NCBI RefSeq assembly: GCF_022662475.1
Contig: NZ_JAKNQQ010000014.1
Coordinates: 1 to 54,069 of the forward strand
Length of the DNA: 54,069 nt
Source: Sphingomonas sp. TREG-RG-20F-R18-01
Lineage (GTDB): Bacteria > Pseudomonadota > Alphaproteobacteria > Sphingomonadales > Sphingomonadaceae
Direction: 5' to 3'
The notes beneath the pieces were generated by a model. The model had not been told where the DNA came from, did no database searches, and saw only the letters and a program-made list of their open reading frames with translations. Numbering within the stretch: position 1 is the first letter of the stretch; the number at the start of each line of letters is the position of its first letter. Positions 7,564-17,268 of the stretch are shown piece after piece. A program made the translations under genes and the position numbers.

Positions 7564-8661
7564 TCAGGCCATGCGCTGCGAATCCGGGTGTCCCACGTCG
7601 TTTTTGCCCTTTGAGACGCGGCGATAGGCCGAGGGCGTGACGCCGAACCGGTCCTTGAAGACGCGGTTGAAGGTCGCCTTCGATCCGAAGCCGGCATCGA
7701 TCGCGAGCGTCAGGATATCGCCGTCGGAACCGTCCAGAAGCCGTGCGGCGACCTGCTCGACGCGCAGGCCATTGATCGCCTCGGCGAATCCCAGCCCGAG
7801 GCCTTCGTTGAGGCCGCGCGACAGATAGGCTGTGTTTGTCCCAAGCCGGCGAGCCAACCCGGCAAGGTCGAGGTCGGGATCGCGCCACCATCCCTGATCC
7901 TCGATCCGGCGGATCCATTCGGCCGCGATCGGACGCCAGTCGCGCTCGATCGGCTCCACGATAGGCTGCGGTCGGGCGTCTGCCTGCCGCCACCCCTCGA
8001 TCGCGAGATAATTCCCGACGATAGCCAGCAAAACATAGAAGCCGAACATGTCGAAGTAGGAGAGCGGTGCGATCAGGGTATCGGCGACCAGATATGCAGT
8101 TCGCACGGCCGCGATCACGGCAAAGGCGATCAACACCGCCTGCACCCGCTTGGCCGCAGCGAGATCCGATCGGCGCGCCATCAGCCAACCGCGATGCTGG
8201 CGCAGGGCACGCAATGCGGCAACGGCATAACCAGTCATCGACGCGACCAGCAGCACTGCCAGGATCGGGTCGAGCCAGGGACGTTGTATCTCCCGGTCGA
8301 ACGTACCTCTCAAACCGAGCGGGAGGCAAAAGGCCACAGCCTGATAGGCGAACTGACCCACGGGCAACGCAGCGTGCCAGCGTTGTATCGGCCGATCGAA
8401 GATCAGGGCGTTCAGATGAACATATAGCAATGGCCCCATTGCCAAGGGTACGGCGAACGGCGCGAAGGAAAGCCACGGCCAGCGATCGTAGAAGCCGGCA
8501 TAGCCGATGGTGAACGGCGTCAGCATACCGCACAGGACGATCAGCAACGCGCCGAGAGAGCGTTGCGCGGCCCCGTGACGCCAGATGATGATGGCGGTAG
8601 CCAGCACGAGCATCTGCACTTCGAACAGACCGAGGATGAGGGACATGGGACTGATGCTCAC
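7564..8661 (-). CDS. Membrane-anchored AraC-family regulator
   Basis: A 365-residue protein. About seven hydrophobic segments fill residues 1-220 (for example MSLILGLFEVQMLVLATAII and YFDMFGFYVLLAIVGNYLAI). A C-terminal AraC DNA-binding domain follows from about 255, with both HTH units (DLDLAGLARRLGTNTAYLSR; AIDAGFGSKATFNRVFKDRF) and the closing FGVTPSAYRR. This membrane-sensor plus AraC architecture is common in alphaproteobacteria and Bacteroidetes. It probably senses an envelope signal and may control the downstream S41 protease gene, which is transcribed in the same direction; that link is inference. Confidence 0.85.
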   Translation of the reverse strand: MSISPMSLILGLFEVQMLVLATAIIIWRHGAAQRSLGALLIVLCGMLTPFTIGYAGFYDRWPWLSFAPFAVPLAMGPLLYVHLNALIFDRPIQRWHAALPVGQFAYQAVAFCLPLGLRGTFDREIQRPWLDPILAVLLVASMTGYAVAALRALRQHRGWLMARRSDLAAAKRVQAVLIAFAVIAAVRTAYLVADTLIAPLSYFDMFGFYVLLAIVGNYLAIEGWRQADARPQPIVEPIERDWRPIAAEWIRRIEDQGWWRDPDLDLAGLARRLGTNTAYLSRGLNEGLGLGFAEAINGLRVEQVAARLLDGSDGDILTLAIDAGFGSKATFNRVFKDRFGVTPSAYRRVSKGKNDVGHPDSQRMA

Positions 8662-8947
8662 ATGACTATCAGCCTCGCCACAGTGGCAACGTCAATGGGG
8701 GATGGGCTTCACCAAGGATGACAGCATCCGGCCGAAGCTGGCGTTGGGGCAGCCTGGCTTGATCGACGGCTTAGTGCGAAGTCCTTACGGCAGCGGTCGA
8801 CCACAGTCGGTCGTCCAGCCGAACTGCGTCGATGGCCGCTATCGCCATAAGCGGACGTAATCCCGAAGCCGATCGAGCCGTCTGATTTCCCTCGACCGCC
8901 AATGAGCCTGCACCTTTAAGTCAAATATCAGTCGATTTTTACTTATC
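8662..8947. other. Intergenic region between divergent genes
   Basis: This stretch separates the minus-strand AraC gene from the plus-strand OmpA-domain gene. No reading frame with a ribosome-binding site was found. The right end leads into the promoter proposed at 8948-8976. Confidence 0.5.
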
Positions 8948-8976
8948 TTGACGCTCGAACTGAAGAGCCGTAGATT
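8948..8976 (+). promoter_or_regulatory. Sigma-70-like promoter for the OmpA/giant-protein module
   Basis: TTGACG (8948-8953) and TAGATT (8971-8976) are separated by 17 bases. Transcription from about 8983 would leave a leader of about 65 bases before the ATG at 9048 and would exclude the further upstream in-frame starts. No other good promoter was found here. Confidence 0.5.
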
Positions 8977-9028
8977 ACGCTATGCCCAGCCGTGTCGGGC
9001 GATTTCCACTGATGTCAACCGGAGCCCC

Positions 9029-9042
9029 GGGGGGGGGGGGGG
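9029..9042. repeat. Homopolymer run of 14 G
   Basis: Fourteen consecutive G at 9029-9042 end five bases before the ATG at 9048, so the run occupies the ribosome-binding position of the OmpA-domain gene. Runs of this length slip easily during replication. A change in length would alter spacing to the start, and would shift the frame if translation began at the upstream in-frame ATG at 8982 or 9012. The run could also partly be a sequencing artefact. Confidence 0.8.
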
Positions 9043-9047
9043 ATGGG

Positions 9048-10280
9048 ATGTCCAGTCTGTGCGGGCTATGGCTGCTATTTCTCGGCCTAGCGGTTCCCTT
9101 CGCGATTTATGCTATAGCGGCCCTTGTTGGCGCTTTGCGACGTTCGCCGGGAGACGGGTCGGAACTTGACGATCCTCAATTATTATTTATGACTCCGGCA
9201 TGCGTCCGGGCTCTGGGACGCTGCGCGCGCTTAGAGCGCCTGTCGAAGCTGTCGCCAAAATGGATCGGCAAACGTCTCAGACGAGCCCGCTTTCCCGATG
9301 GGGAAGAGCCGCCCTCTGAATGGCAGTACTCTTCATGGCCGTTGCAGGCGTCGCTTATTCTAGCGGCTAAATGGCATGAACTTCGGGCACTTCAATCCGA
9401 GCTTGTCGATCGATCTGGGCAGGTCACACAACGCGATGCTGTCGATGACGAATTGCCATTTCACGAAGAGGCGCTTCGAAAACTTGGACGTCGCGTTGTG
9501 CTACTCCCCGCAGCCCTCGCCCTCATCTTGTTGATCCTGTCGCTCGTCGCGTGGCGAGCGGCGGCTGCGTCGGACCAATGTAAGTGCAGTGGCGGGGGAC
9601 CGATTACCGACATCACCGTCATCCCGCCGCCGCCTAGTGCGCGCTTTGAGACCGTTGAACTTTCGACTGACATGATATTTGACTATGATCGACCGAAAGC
9701 GGGAGAGGAAGGTTGGAGGAGTTCATTTCATGAAGCAAACGCAATCAATCAGTTGAGAAACCTATTCTCTGGTTTTGGCGGCATAGTCATCAAGTCAATA
9801 AGCGCGCATACCGATCCCATTGGCGGCAAGCAAAAGAACGAAATACTTGGAAGTCGTCGCGCAACTGAAGTTGCTCGCCTAATAGACAAGATAAAGACCG
9901 AGCAACGTTCTGACATCAGCTTCCTGGGTCAGCCCTCGGCGGTATCGAATGTCACAACTAGCGGACCAACGCCTCACGACTCCGATTTCTGGAAATTCTG
10001 CTTTGGAAAGTACTATCTGTCGCAACCTCTCGCGCGCCCCCTCCAGGATCTTGATGCACGCTTCAACGACGATAGAAGAATGCCCTGCCACTTGGCAAAG
10101 GCAGATACTATATATCCGGCGTGCGCCCGGATCGATGTCCCAAAACCGAACCGACGTCCCTCTGTAGGCTACGCTCAAGCAGCGGAGAACCTGCGCGAAC
10201 TGACGGAATGTTTGGCACCGATGCGCCACGTTGCGATAACCTTCAGCTATCAACGCCTCTTGCCACCCACTCAACACTGA
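9048..10280 (+). CDS. Two-span membrane protein with C-terminal OmpA-like domain
   Basis: A 410-residue protein. The first membrane helix is at residues 4-27 (LCGLWLLFLGLAVPFAIYAI), followed by a polar, probably cytoplasmic section of about 110 residues. A second helix (VVLLPAALALILLILSLVAW) leads to a long periplasmic part. That part starts with a Pro-rich stretch and contains an OmpA-like peptidoglycan-binding domain: FETVELSTDMIFDYD, then SISAHTDPIGGKQKNEILGS, then RRATEVARLI. The domain anchors membrane assemblies to the cell wall, as in MotB, TssL-extended proteins and ZorB. Unlike MotB/ZorB it has two helices and no MotA-like partner. It sits 25 bases before a 1542-codon gene, so the pair is probably one operon. 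Confidence 0.75.
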   Translation: MSSLCGLWLLFLGLAVPFAIYAIAALVGALRRSPGDGSELDDPQLLFMTPACVRALGRCARLERLSKLSPKWIGKRLRRARFPDGEEPPSEWQYSSWPLQASLILAAKWHELRALQSELVDRSGQVTQRDAVDDELPFHEEALRKLGRRVVLLPAALALILLILSLVAWRAAAASDQCKCSGGGPITDITVIPPPPSARFETVELSTDMIFDYDRPKAGEEGWRSSFHEANAINQLRNLFSGFGGIVIKSISAHTDPIGGKQKNEILGSRRATEVARLIDKIKTEQRSDISFLGQPSAVSNVTTSGPTPHDSDFWKFCFGKYYLSQPLARPLQDLDARFNDDRRMPCHLAKADTIYPACARIDVPKPNRRPSVGYAQAAENLRELTECLAPMRHVAITFSYQRLLPPTQH

Positions 10281-10305
10281 AGCCTTGATTCAAAGGACGC
10301 GCGTT

Positions 10306-13300
10306 ATGAGCCTCCACAAAACCCTGACGGGAAGATTCAAGTTCGCGGCTGATGAAGCTGGTGGCTCGAGCGCCGCCCAGGCTGAGTTTGATCTGATCTT
10401 CAATCTCTTGACCCAATCATACCGGGGCGTCGTTCTTAGTCCCGTTGCTGGCAAGAATGACGTGCCGCCGTCAGCGCAAACACTCCCATTCACGGTCGTG
10501 CTGAGCTTTGAGGAGCGCTCCGGCGTCAATCTCATTGGGAAGATCGAGGCGCAATTAAAGTCCCTGTTCGACAAGCTGCTCACCGTTGCAACAACAGTAG
10601 GCGGCCCAGTAGGAAATAGCGCGTTGCTGATCAAGACGCTCGAGGCTTTCCTATCGCAGAACCCTAGCGCTCCCGAGGCAGCCGCCGTCAAGGATCTCAA
10701 CCTCGACAAGCAAGGCGACGCCAATTGGGATGACATTGCCCCGCTACTTCAGAAGATGGGATCGGGCAAATATCAACCGCTTCAGATCAAGGAACTCTCG
10801 CAGGCCAGCTGGAAATCCTTCCTCGCCAAGCTGAAGGCGAAATATCAGGCACCCGCCGCTCCTCAGGCTGATCAAAAAGCGTCGGGCGACAACACCGGCA
10901 CGCCTACACCAGCACAACCTAGTCCTGGCGCGCCGCAAGAACCCTTCCATCTCACCCAACTACTGGGATGGTTAACCACCACTGACGACGACAAGACCTC
11001 CTACGGGTTCGACATCGAAGGTGTTTGCCGATTTCCCGACAACGCCGTGCAGTATGGCAAGTGGGCGCGGCTCGACGTCTTCGGCCCCGACGGCAGTCAG
11101 TTGCTGACCCACAGTGTCGACAGCGTGACGCTCGCAGCTTGGCTTTTCAACACTGGGCGAACCGACCTGGAAGTCCAGGTAGTTCTCACGCCTGAGCTTC
11201 GGGCAGCACTCGCTACACCCGCCGCGAAATCGAAAAAATCGACTACCGTGAGCGGTCGGTTCTGGTTGTCCGACGGCCAACTAGTAGGAACCCGGACCGT
11301 CGCGATCTACGTTAAACCGGAAGTCGCCCGCTTTGTTGACGAGTGCTGCGCGCCTGACGAGCTTGAGTTCCGCAGTAGTTGTGGGGACGTCATCGACGAC
11401 CTGCCCATCCTCGAAGTGCCACAGGCTCTCGCGGTGACACAGACGGATCCGTCCGGCTACTTCGAGTTCAGCTACGCCAGCGATGCACCCCTAACGGCCG
11501 AATACGCCCTGATCCAAATAAGCGGCGTTGCCGTTCCAATCGCGCTGAAGCTTATAAAAAGCCAAGACGCCAAGCGTCCAGGATCATTTTTTCAAACGCC
11601 GGTCCTCCTTCAGATCGAGCGACCTCTTGTCCTACCTGAACGGGGAAAGCCCATTGCGTGGCTTGATGACGCGAACGATGATTGCGGGTGTCAAGGCCTG
11701 ACCTTCGACGATCCAAACCGCACGCTTGAGGAGTTCAAGGCCGACATCGTCGTGCGTACGACAGATCCGATGGTGGTGCGTGCACGGCTGGCAATCTCGG
11801 ATACAACTCCTGAGCATCTTCCTGCGCCAAACGACCCGCTCCTCCGGCCGAGCGACAGCCCGCTCAATCGAAATTTTCGAACTGCGGTTTCCAGAGAGGA
11901 CCAAATCGAGTGGGATGAGAATCCGCTCGTTGCACAAGCGATCACGATCTCACACGGGCGGATCCTCACCATCAGCCAGGTCTGGCGGGCTGATGGATTT
12001 TCCCTCGGCGATCTACGCTATTCCCTCCCTCTAGCCCCCCTTCAAAAGAAAAATATCGCCGTTATCGATTGGGATCGCAGTGATAGGCTCTCGATGGATT
12101 CCAGCCAAACCTATGAGGAACAACTCAACAATCTTGTCGGCCGCGAGCGTGATATCTCTGAAATCACTAACAGCGCGCTGAAAGAGTCGATCTCCGGGCG
12201 ATCGGATTCCGGGCAGAGTTCGCAAAGCGGCGGAGGTGGCATCTCGCTCGGCTTTCTCGGCTTTGGCGGAGCGTCTGGCGGATCCTCGAGTGCTTGGTCC
12301 AGCTCAAATCAAGACTCAACGCGTGCGCTTGCCGCCAATTATATGAACCAGTTGCGCGACCAGACCGTCCAGTCTGCAAATGCCCTTCGCGCCCAGCGCG
12401 TGACGATGGTTCAGCAGGTAAATCAATCAGAGTCGGCCAAAGTTGTCACCGAAACGGTGGCCAACCGGAACGCGTGCCACGCAATCACGGTGCAATATTT
12501 CGAGGTGCTGAGGCATTTCAGGGTTGATCACGAACTGAGTGATGTCCGGGAATGTCTCTACATACCGCTTCCGATCAGCGCCTTCACAACCGAGAAGGCT
12601 CTGCGCTGGCGCGAACCTATCGAGCGATATCTGCCATCCGCCTTCGACGGTGCGATGGATGCCTGCGCAAGACAGCAGCGGCTGCTAGAGGGCCAGCAGG
12701 AAATCTATGCCGACGACGAACTGACCGGACTGTCGATCTCTTTTGGCCTAGTCCTCGACTTTCCACTTCCGCCAACAGCAATCGCGGCCGCGACGATGTG
12801 GGATGCGTTCCTTGGCATGACCGTCGCGCCCGCATCGCCGCTGCCCGCCTTGTTTGAAAGCCTCAAGGCGGTAGCCGCGGGCGATCAGCCCAAGTTTTTC
12901 GAGAAGAATATCGCGCCGGTCGTGGCCAAGAAATTCGCCGCCAGCCTTCGCGTTGTTGGCGTCGTCAGCGGAGGCGAGATCGATCTCGATATGGTGCCGA
13001 GTCTCGTATCGAGCTACGGTGCCGGCGAGCATCACGAGATCATCTTCTCCGAACGCACAAGCCTCGCCGCCCGCCATATCACTCGCCGCAGCCTGACAGC
13101 GATTAAGATCAAGACGTCTCTGGCGATTCCCGAGTTCGACACTGTCTCTGTGGAATATGCGGATGTATCGTTTGTCACAAAGAACCTGAGCAGCGCGCTT
13201 GCCGAAGGCGCGAGCGACAAGGACAGTCTACGGACGAACAAAGAGGTCGAGTTCCCCCTACCGCTAAGGGCGCACGAACTGGCCGATCGAAATCAGGAGG

Positions 13301-14934
13301 ATAAGCTTACCGCCGAACGGCTGCTTGCGCACCTTAACGGCAATGTGGAATATTATCATAAGGCGATTTGGTGGACGATGGATCCAGATCGCCGGTTTGC
13401 GCTTCTCGACGGATTTATCGCACCGAACGCGGGCGGACGCAGCGTTGCGTCAGTCGTCGAAAATCGCCTCTCTGCCATCGTTGGCAATTGTATCGTAATG
13501 CCGGTCGCGCCCGGAATTCGTCTCGACTATTTTGATGATGGGGCAAGCGATAATACCGATCAGCATGAGCTGGGTGAGAATTGGCTGCTCGCTCGCTACC
13601 GCCCATTAATTCCGCGCCAGTCAACCCGGATTTCGGTCCCCACGCGCGGCGTGTTTGCTGAATCAGTGATGGGAAGTTGCAACGGCTGCGAGAAGATCGA
13701 CAACACTCGCAACTGGGAATATTGGAAGCACCCGCTTCCCGACGAACCCACCGCTATCGATCCGGTGTCGCTAGCGTCGCGCGCCAAGGATACACCGGTC
13801 GCACAATCCCAACCGCTGCCGACAGCAACCGTCATCAATCAGGTTGCCAGTGGCATTCCCCAGGCGCCTGATCCGGCGGGCATCGCCGCCGCGATTACCG
13901 GCGTCCTAAATGGGGGTTTCCGAGACGCGACTGGCTTGGCAGGCACACAACAGAACTCCCGCGATGCGCTCGACCAATCGTTCATTACGACCGAACGCTT
14001 CGGCATGGAAGCCGGCAAGCTCTCGGAAGAGCAGGGCAAGCTGGCATTCGAGGCCGCAAAGATGGTCTTCTCCGCCTATACCGGCCAGAAATACACGCCG
14101 GGCGATATTAGCGGTGACGCGAATGACAGCGCCAGCATCCGGCAAAGCATCGCCGCGGATGCGGCCGCCGGGCGGATTACCAATCAACAGGCGCAAGATC
14201 TTACCGGCGAAGTGCATAGCCATCGGATCAAGCGTCTGGCAGGAAACGAACCGTCATTGCCAAACGTGCCCGAGGTCCGCGAGGCTATCGCTCGTGGTCG
14301 CGACGAGGGATCGCCTATTTCAGTAAGACATGGGAGTGCCAGTGTCGAAATTGGCGCGCCAACCCGTCCTGCCAAAGAAGGCAAGGGCCGAAGTTCACTG
14401 TGGCCCTTCGGCAAACGGTCCCAGGCTACGGATCGTAAAAGCCAAGTGAATGCTGAGAAGCTTCCGACACTCAAGATTGAGATCGTCACCGCGATTCGCG
14501 ACATTGGTGGGGCGTTCGAGGTCGGTGAGAAGTCTCGGCAGGTCGTACTTCTCGACTGTGAAAAACGCACGCTGACCAAACTGCCGATTGCTCATGGAAA
14601 GACCAACATTCTCGGCTTGTCACTGGATTCGGTCCGCAACAACTTTAAGTCCGACCTGTATGATGCGTCCGGTGAAACCTTTAGCCTTTCCTTCCTGGGC
14701 CAGACCGCCAGCGGCGTGCGCTTTATGCCCGACATCGATTACAGGCTTCAACTTGTCTTGGACGCGCGGACGCGTCGTGTGCACATCGAAGGAAGCCACG
14801 ATGGCTTCCCAAGCTATTCGATCCTTGTAAACGGCAAATCCGTGTATGATTTCGAGCAGAACCTGTTCGTTGAATCCGCAACAGAGTTGCTCGGAACCAG
14901 TGATGTCACCGTCGACCGGGAAGTGAGTTTCTGA
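10306..14934 (+). CDS. Giant multi-domain protein of unknown function (1542 residues)
   Basis: I do not recognise the family. Visible parts: a helical N-terminal region (1-180); a disordered Pro/Gln/Thr linker (about 185-215); a beta-rich, carboxypeptidase-regulatory-like section near residues 330-420 (TQTDPSGYFEFSYAS) with Cys pairs (DECCAPDE, DDCGCQG); a conserved-looking patch LPLAPLQKKNIAVIDWDRSD near 585; a Gly/Ser-rich hinge (SQSGGGGISLGFLGFGGASGG); helical regions; and a C-terminal beta domain with EGSHDGFPSYSILVNGKSVY. There is no signal peptide and no evident membrane helix, so it is probably cytoplasmic or exported by a dedicated route. The ATG at 10306 is preferred to an upstream TTG. 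It follows the OmpA-domain gene by 25 bases. Structural or effector roles are both possible. Confidence 0.7.
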   Translation: MSLHKTLTGRFKFAADEAGGSSAAQAEFDLIFNLLTQSYRGVVLSPVAGKNDVPPSAQTLPFTVVLSFEERSGVNLIGKIEAQLKSLFDKLLTVATTVGGPVGNSALLIKTLEAFLSQNPSAPEAAAVKDLNLDKQGDANWDDIAPLLQKMGSGKYQPLQIKELSQASWKSFLAKLKAKYQAPAAPQADQKASGDNTGTPTPAQPSPGAPQEPFHLTQLLGWLTTTDDDKTSYGFDIEGVCRFPDNAVQYGKWARLDVFGPDGSQLLTHSVDSVTLAAWLFNTGRTDLEVQVVLTPELRAALATPAAKSKKSTTVSGRFWLSDGQLVGTRTVAIYVKPEVARFVDECCAPDELEFRSSCGDVIDDLPILEVPQALAVTQTDPSGYFEFSYASDAPLTAEYALIQISGVAVPIALKLIKSQDAKRPGSFFQTPVLLQIERPLVLPERGKPIAWLDDANDDCGCQGLTFDDPNRTLEEFKADIVVRTTDPMVVRARLAISDTTPEHLPAPNDPLLRPSDSPLNRNFRTAVSREDQIEWDENPLVAQAITISHGRILTISQVWRADGFSLGDLRYSLPLAPLQKKNIAVIDWDRSDRLSMDSSQTYEEQLNNLVGRERDISEITNSALKESISGRSDSGQSSQSGGGGISLGFLGFGGASGGSSSAWSSSNQDSTRALAANYMNQLRDQTVQSANALRAQRVTMVQQVNQSESAKVVTETVANRNACHAITVQYFEVLRHFRVDHELSDVRECLYIPLPISAFTTEKALRWREPIERYLPSAFDGAMDACARQQRLLEGQQEIYADDELTGLSISFGLVLDFPLPPTAIAAATMWDAFLGMTVAPASPLPALFESLKAVAAGDQPKFFEKNIAPVVAKKFAASLRVVGVVSGGEIDLDMVPSLVSSYGAGEHHEIIFSERTSLAARHITRRSLTAIKIKTSLAIPEFDTVSVEYADVSFVTKNLSSALAEGASDKDSLRTNKEVEFPLPLRAHELADRNQEDKLTAERLLAHLNGNVEYYHKAIWWTMDPDRRFALLDGFIAPNAGGRSVASVVENRLSAIVGNCIVMPVAPGIRLDYFDDGASDNTDQHELGENWLLARYRPLIPRQSTRISVPTRGVFAESVMGSCNGCEKIDNTRNWEYWKHPLPDEPTAIDPVSLASRAKDTPVAQSQPLPTATVINQVASGIPQAPDPAGIAAAITGVLNGGFRDATGLAGTQQNSRDALDQSFITTERFGMEAGKLSEEQGKLAFEAAKMVFSAYTGQKYTPGDISGDANDSASIRQSIAADAAAGRITNQQAQDLTGEVHSHRIKRLAGNEPSLPNVPEVREAIARGRDEGSPISVRHGSASVEIGAPTRPAKEGKGRSSLWPFGKRSQATDRKSQVNAEKLPTLKIEIVTAIRDIGGAFEVGEKSRQVVLLDCEKRTLTKLPIAHGKTNILGLSLDSVRNNFKSDLYDASGETFSLSFLGQTASGVRFMPDIDYRLQLVLDARTRRVHIEGSHDGFPSYSILVNGKSVYDFEQNLFVESATELLGTSDVTVDREVSF

Positions 14935-15339
14935 ATTGGCATCGCTCACTCGCACCCTACGTTGCTGTCTCACAGCTCAGCATATCTCGCGATCTTTCTA
15001 CGTGGCGTCGTTTCGCTTGAGATCGTAACAGCAGGCGTGAACTTGTGGTGTGGCGGACAACGTCTCCATGGGACTGTGGGGACGCAAGCTACCAGTTTAG
15101 TCGCCGATCGAACGAGTCCAGGCGGTGGAACGTGTGTCAGCGACTCTGGCACTGGCGTGCGCTGCTGCGCTGCTCACTTAGTACGCTTAAGCTTCTCAGT
15201 GTCGGCTTCTGGCGGGTGCTGCCATTTGTCGAGGGTGCCGGGAATGGCGGCTAAGTCCCATTTGACGCCATTGGGGACAAATCGCTCGTTCCCAAAAACG
15301 ATTCCCGCTAGAAGATCGCCGAAAAGGCATTCTCAATAA
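14935..15339. other. Intergenic region between convergent genes, with a possible gene remnant
   Basis: It lies between the ends of the giant gene (plus) and virD4 (minus). On the minus strand, 15332-15174 is an open frame without a normal start codon that reads protein-like: LLAGIVFGNERFVPNGVKWD, then LAAIPGTLDKWQHPPEADTE, KLKRTK and TGA. It may be the stump of a gene that followed virD4, or a very short gene with a rare start. Nothing else of note. Confidence 0.35.
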
Positions 15340-17256
15340 TTACGCAGCTTTGCCTCGCACCATGAGGACGCCTTCGAAGAGCTTGGCGACACGCTCGTTT
15401 GGCGGAACGGCCAAAGCCGCGCTGATCGCGGCCTGATTCAATCCAGGCCGACCCGTTGCACGAGCGCCGTTGGTCGCAGCAGGTTCTGAGTGTGTCGCGG
15501 CGCCTCGCATCGACGAGGCGTCGTCGGCGGGAGCCTGCGTGGCCTCGATCACCCGAAGGCTGTTAGCAGCGACGGCGGGGTCGACGCGGATCTGGGGCAT
15601 CTCCGGGGCCGGTATCTTGGTTCGCGCCGAAAGCTTCTTCTCGGCATAGTAACGGACCTTCTTTCCATAGGTCGCGTACATGCCACGCCGGAAAACGATC
15701 AGATCGTTCTCCGGCAGCAACTCGACTTCCTGAGGGAGCATCAGCGGCCGGCGCTGATCGGAGTCCGAGGTGGAGCCGCCGCCGCCGCCCCACGTTCCCA
15801 TCGAGCGCGACCGCGCCTTGAACGTGTAGCTGCCGAGCTGGTCCGAGATCTTCTTCGCTTCGGCCAAACCGGCTGGACGAAGAACAAGCCGGACCGCGCA
15901 GTTTCGCTCGATGTCGGCCGCCACCTTGTCCCCATAGACGCCTTGAATCTGTTCGAGCGACTGGAACGCCGGCAGCATCCGCAACCCGTAGCCGGCGACA
16001 TAGCTGAAGGCGTTCGCGAGCACGGTGCATTTGCCGAGGCTCGCGAACTCGTCCAGGGCGAGCAGCACCTTGATCTGATGCTTGTCGCCCTTCGGCAGCT
16101 CGCGGACGTTGCGATCGATGAGTTGCTGGAAGAGCAGGCCGTAGATCGGCGCAACCCGCTCCAGGTCATCCGGCGACACGCCGAGATAGAGCGAGATCCG
16201 CTTGTCCCGAAAATCGCTCAGGTCGAAATCGCTCTCTGAGGTCGCCGCATCGACATACGGGTTCAGCCAGCCGTTGATCTTGGACGTAACCGACTGGCGC
16301 AATCCGGAGAACGTGTTCGCCGACGAGCCGGTATAATCCTTGATCGCCGAGACGCACCCTTCCGACAGGGGCTTTCCGGCCTTCTTACGATCGGCGATGA
16401 TCTTCGGGAAACGCCGCTGGGCGTCGCTGGCCGCGAACTGGCGGTACACCTCGCCGAGCGTAAAGGGGAGGGCGTCGTCCCCATCGTCGACGGTCGCCGC
16501 GATATAGGCGGTGATGCCGAGGAACGCGGTTCGCGCGCCCTCGGCCCAGAACTTCTCGCCCGTGAGCGGATCGGGATAGAGCATCGCCGCGATCTTCTGA
16601 AGCTCGTTGATGACCTCCACCGGATCATACCGGTTGATGTAGCTCAGCGGGTTCCACCGCACGGTGCGGCCGGTGGGATCGAGCGGGTTGAAGAGCAGCA
16701 CCTGCTGCCCAAGCACCTTCAGCCGATACCCCGCCGTGTTGTCGTAATTCTCCTGCTTGATGTCGAGCACCACTAGAGAATCGAGCCAGTCGAGCAGGTT
16801 CGGGATGATGACGCCCACCCCCTTGCCGGCGCGCGTCGGGGCTTCGAGCATCACATGCTCGGGCCCGCCGAAGCGCATCACCTTGCCGCCGAACTTGCCC
16901 AGCACGATGCCGGCCGAGGCGAGCATCTTGCCGTTGCGGACTTCGCCGACCCGCGCGAAGCGTGCCTCACCATGGAGCTTTTGCCGCGTGAACAGCGTCG
17001 AGAAGATGATGACGACCGTCAGGACGATGCCGATCCCGAAGCCGATCAGGAACGGCTGATAGACGATCGGATAGCCCTTCAGCGCCCACAGCGCGGCCGG
17101 CACCTTGCGCCACGGGGTATGGGCATTGAGGAGGTGGGCACGCCACAGGACGGCGAGGGCGCCGATCGCGGCGCTGACGAACATGCCGATGATGCCGAGG
17201 AACGCGATCGCGCCCCGCTGCGACCCTTCGTCGCTTCGCACCCATTTTCCGTTCAT
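15340..17256 (-). CDS. virD4: Type IV coupling protein VirD4/TraG
   Basis: A 638-residue ATPase that hands the relaxase-DNA complex to the type IV channel at the inner membrane. Two N-terminal membrane helices (about 17-39 and 66-88) precede the Walker A motif APTRAGKGVGVIIPNLL (about 139-155). LVVLDIKQENY follows, and the Walker B segment VLLALDEFASLGK lies near residue 400. The domain order and length match TraG/VirD4. A short Gly run (TWGGGGGSTSDSDQ) and an Ala/Pro-rich tail lie near the C-terminus. It is the last gene of the minus-strand operon, 12 bases after virB11. Confidence 0.95.
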   Translation of the reverse strand: MNGKWVRSDEGSQRGAIAFLGIIGMFVSAAIGALAVLWRAHLLNAHTPWRKVPAALWALKGYPIVYQPFLIGFGIGIVLTVVIIFSTLFTRQKLHGEARFARVGEVRNGKMLASAGIVLGKFGGKVMRFGGPEHVMLEAPTRAGKGVGVIIPNLLDWLDSLVVLDIKQENYDNTAGYRLKVLGQQVLLFNPLDPTGRTVRWNPLSYINRYDPVEVINELQKIAAMLYPDPLTGEKFWAEGARTAFLGITAYIAATVDDGDDALPFTLGEVYRQFAASDAQRRFPKIIADRKKAGKPLSEGCVSAIKDYTGSSANTFSGLRQSVTSKINGWLNPYVDAATSESDFDLSDFRDKRISLYLGVSPDDLERVAPIYGLLFQQLIDRNVRELPKGDKHQIKVLLALDEFASLGKCTVLANAFSYVAGYGLRMLPAFQSLEQIQGVYGDKVAADIERNCAVRLVLRPAGLAEAKKISDQLGSYTFKARSRSMGTWGGGGGSTSDSDQRRPLMLPQEVELLPENDLIVFRRGMYATYGKKVRYYAEKKLSARTKIPAPEMPQIRVDPAVAANSLRVIEATQAPADDASSMRGAATHSEPAATNGARATGRPGLNQAAISAALAVPPNERVAKLFEGVLMVRGKAA

Positions 17257-17268
17257 GCCGGCACCCCT

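Noticed and set aside
6989..8533. Long minus-strand frame of 514 codons
   Set aside because: It is the alternate frame over the AraC gene and the 5' part of the S41 gene, with Arg-rich unnatural composition typical of high-GC shadows.
14962..15339. Plus-strand 125-codon frame after the giant gene
   Set aside because: No ribosome-binding site and random composition; the minus-strand remnant in the same place is more protein-like.
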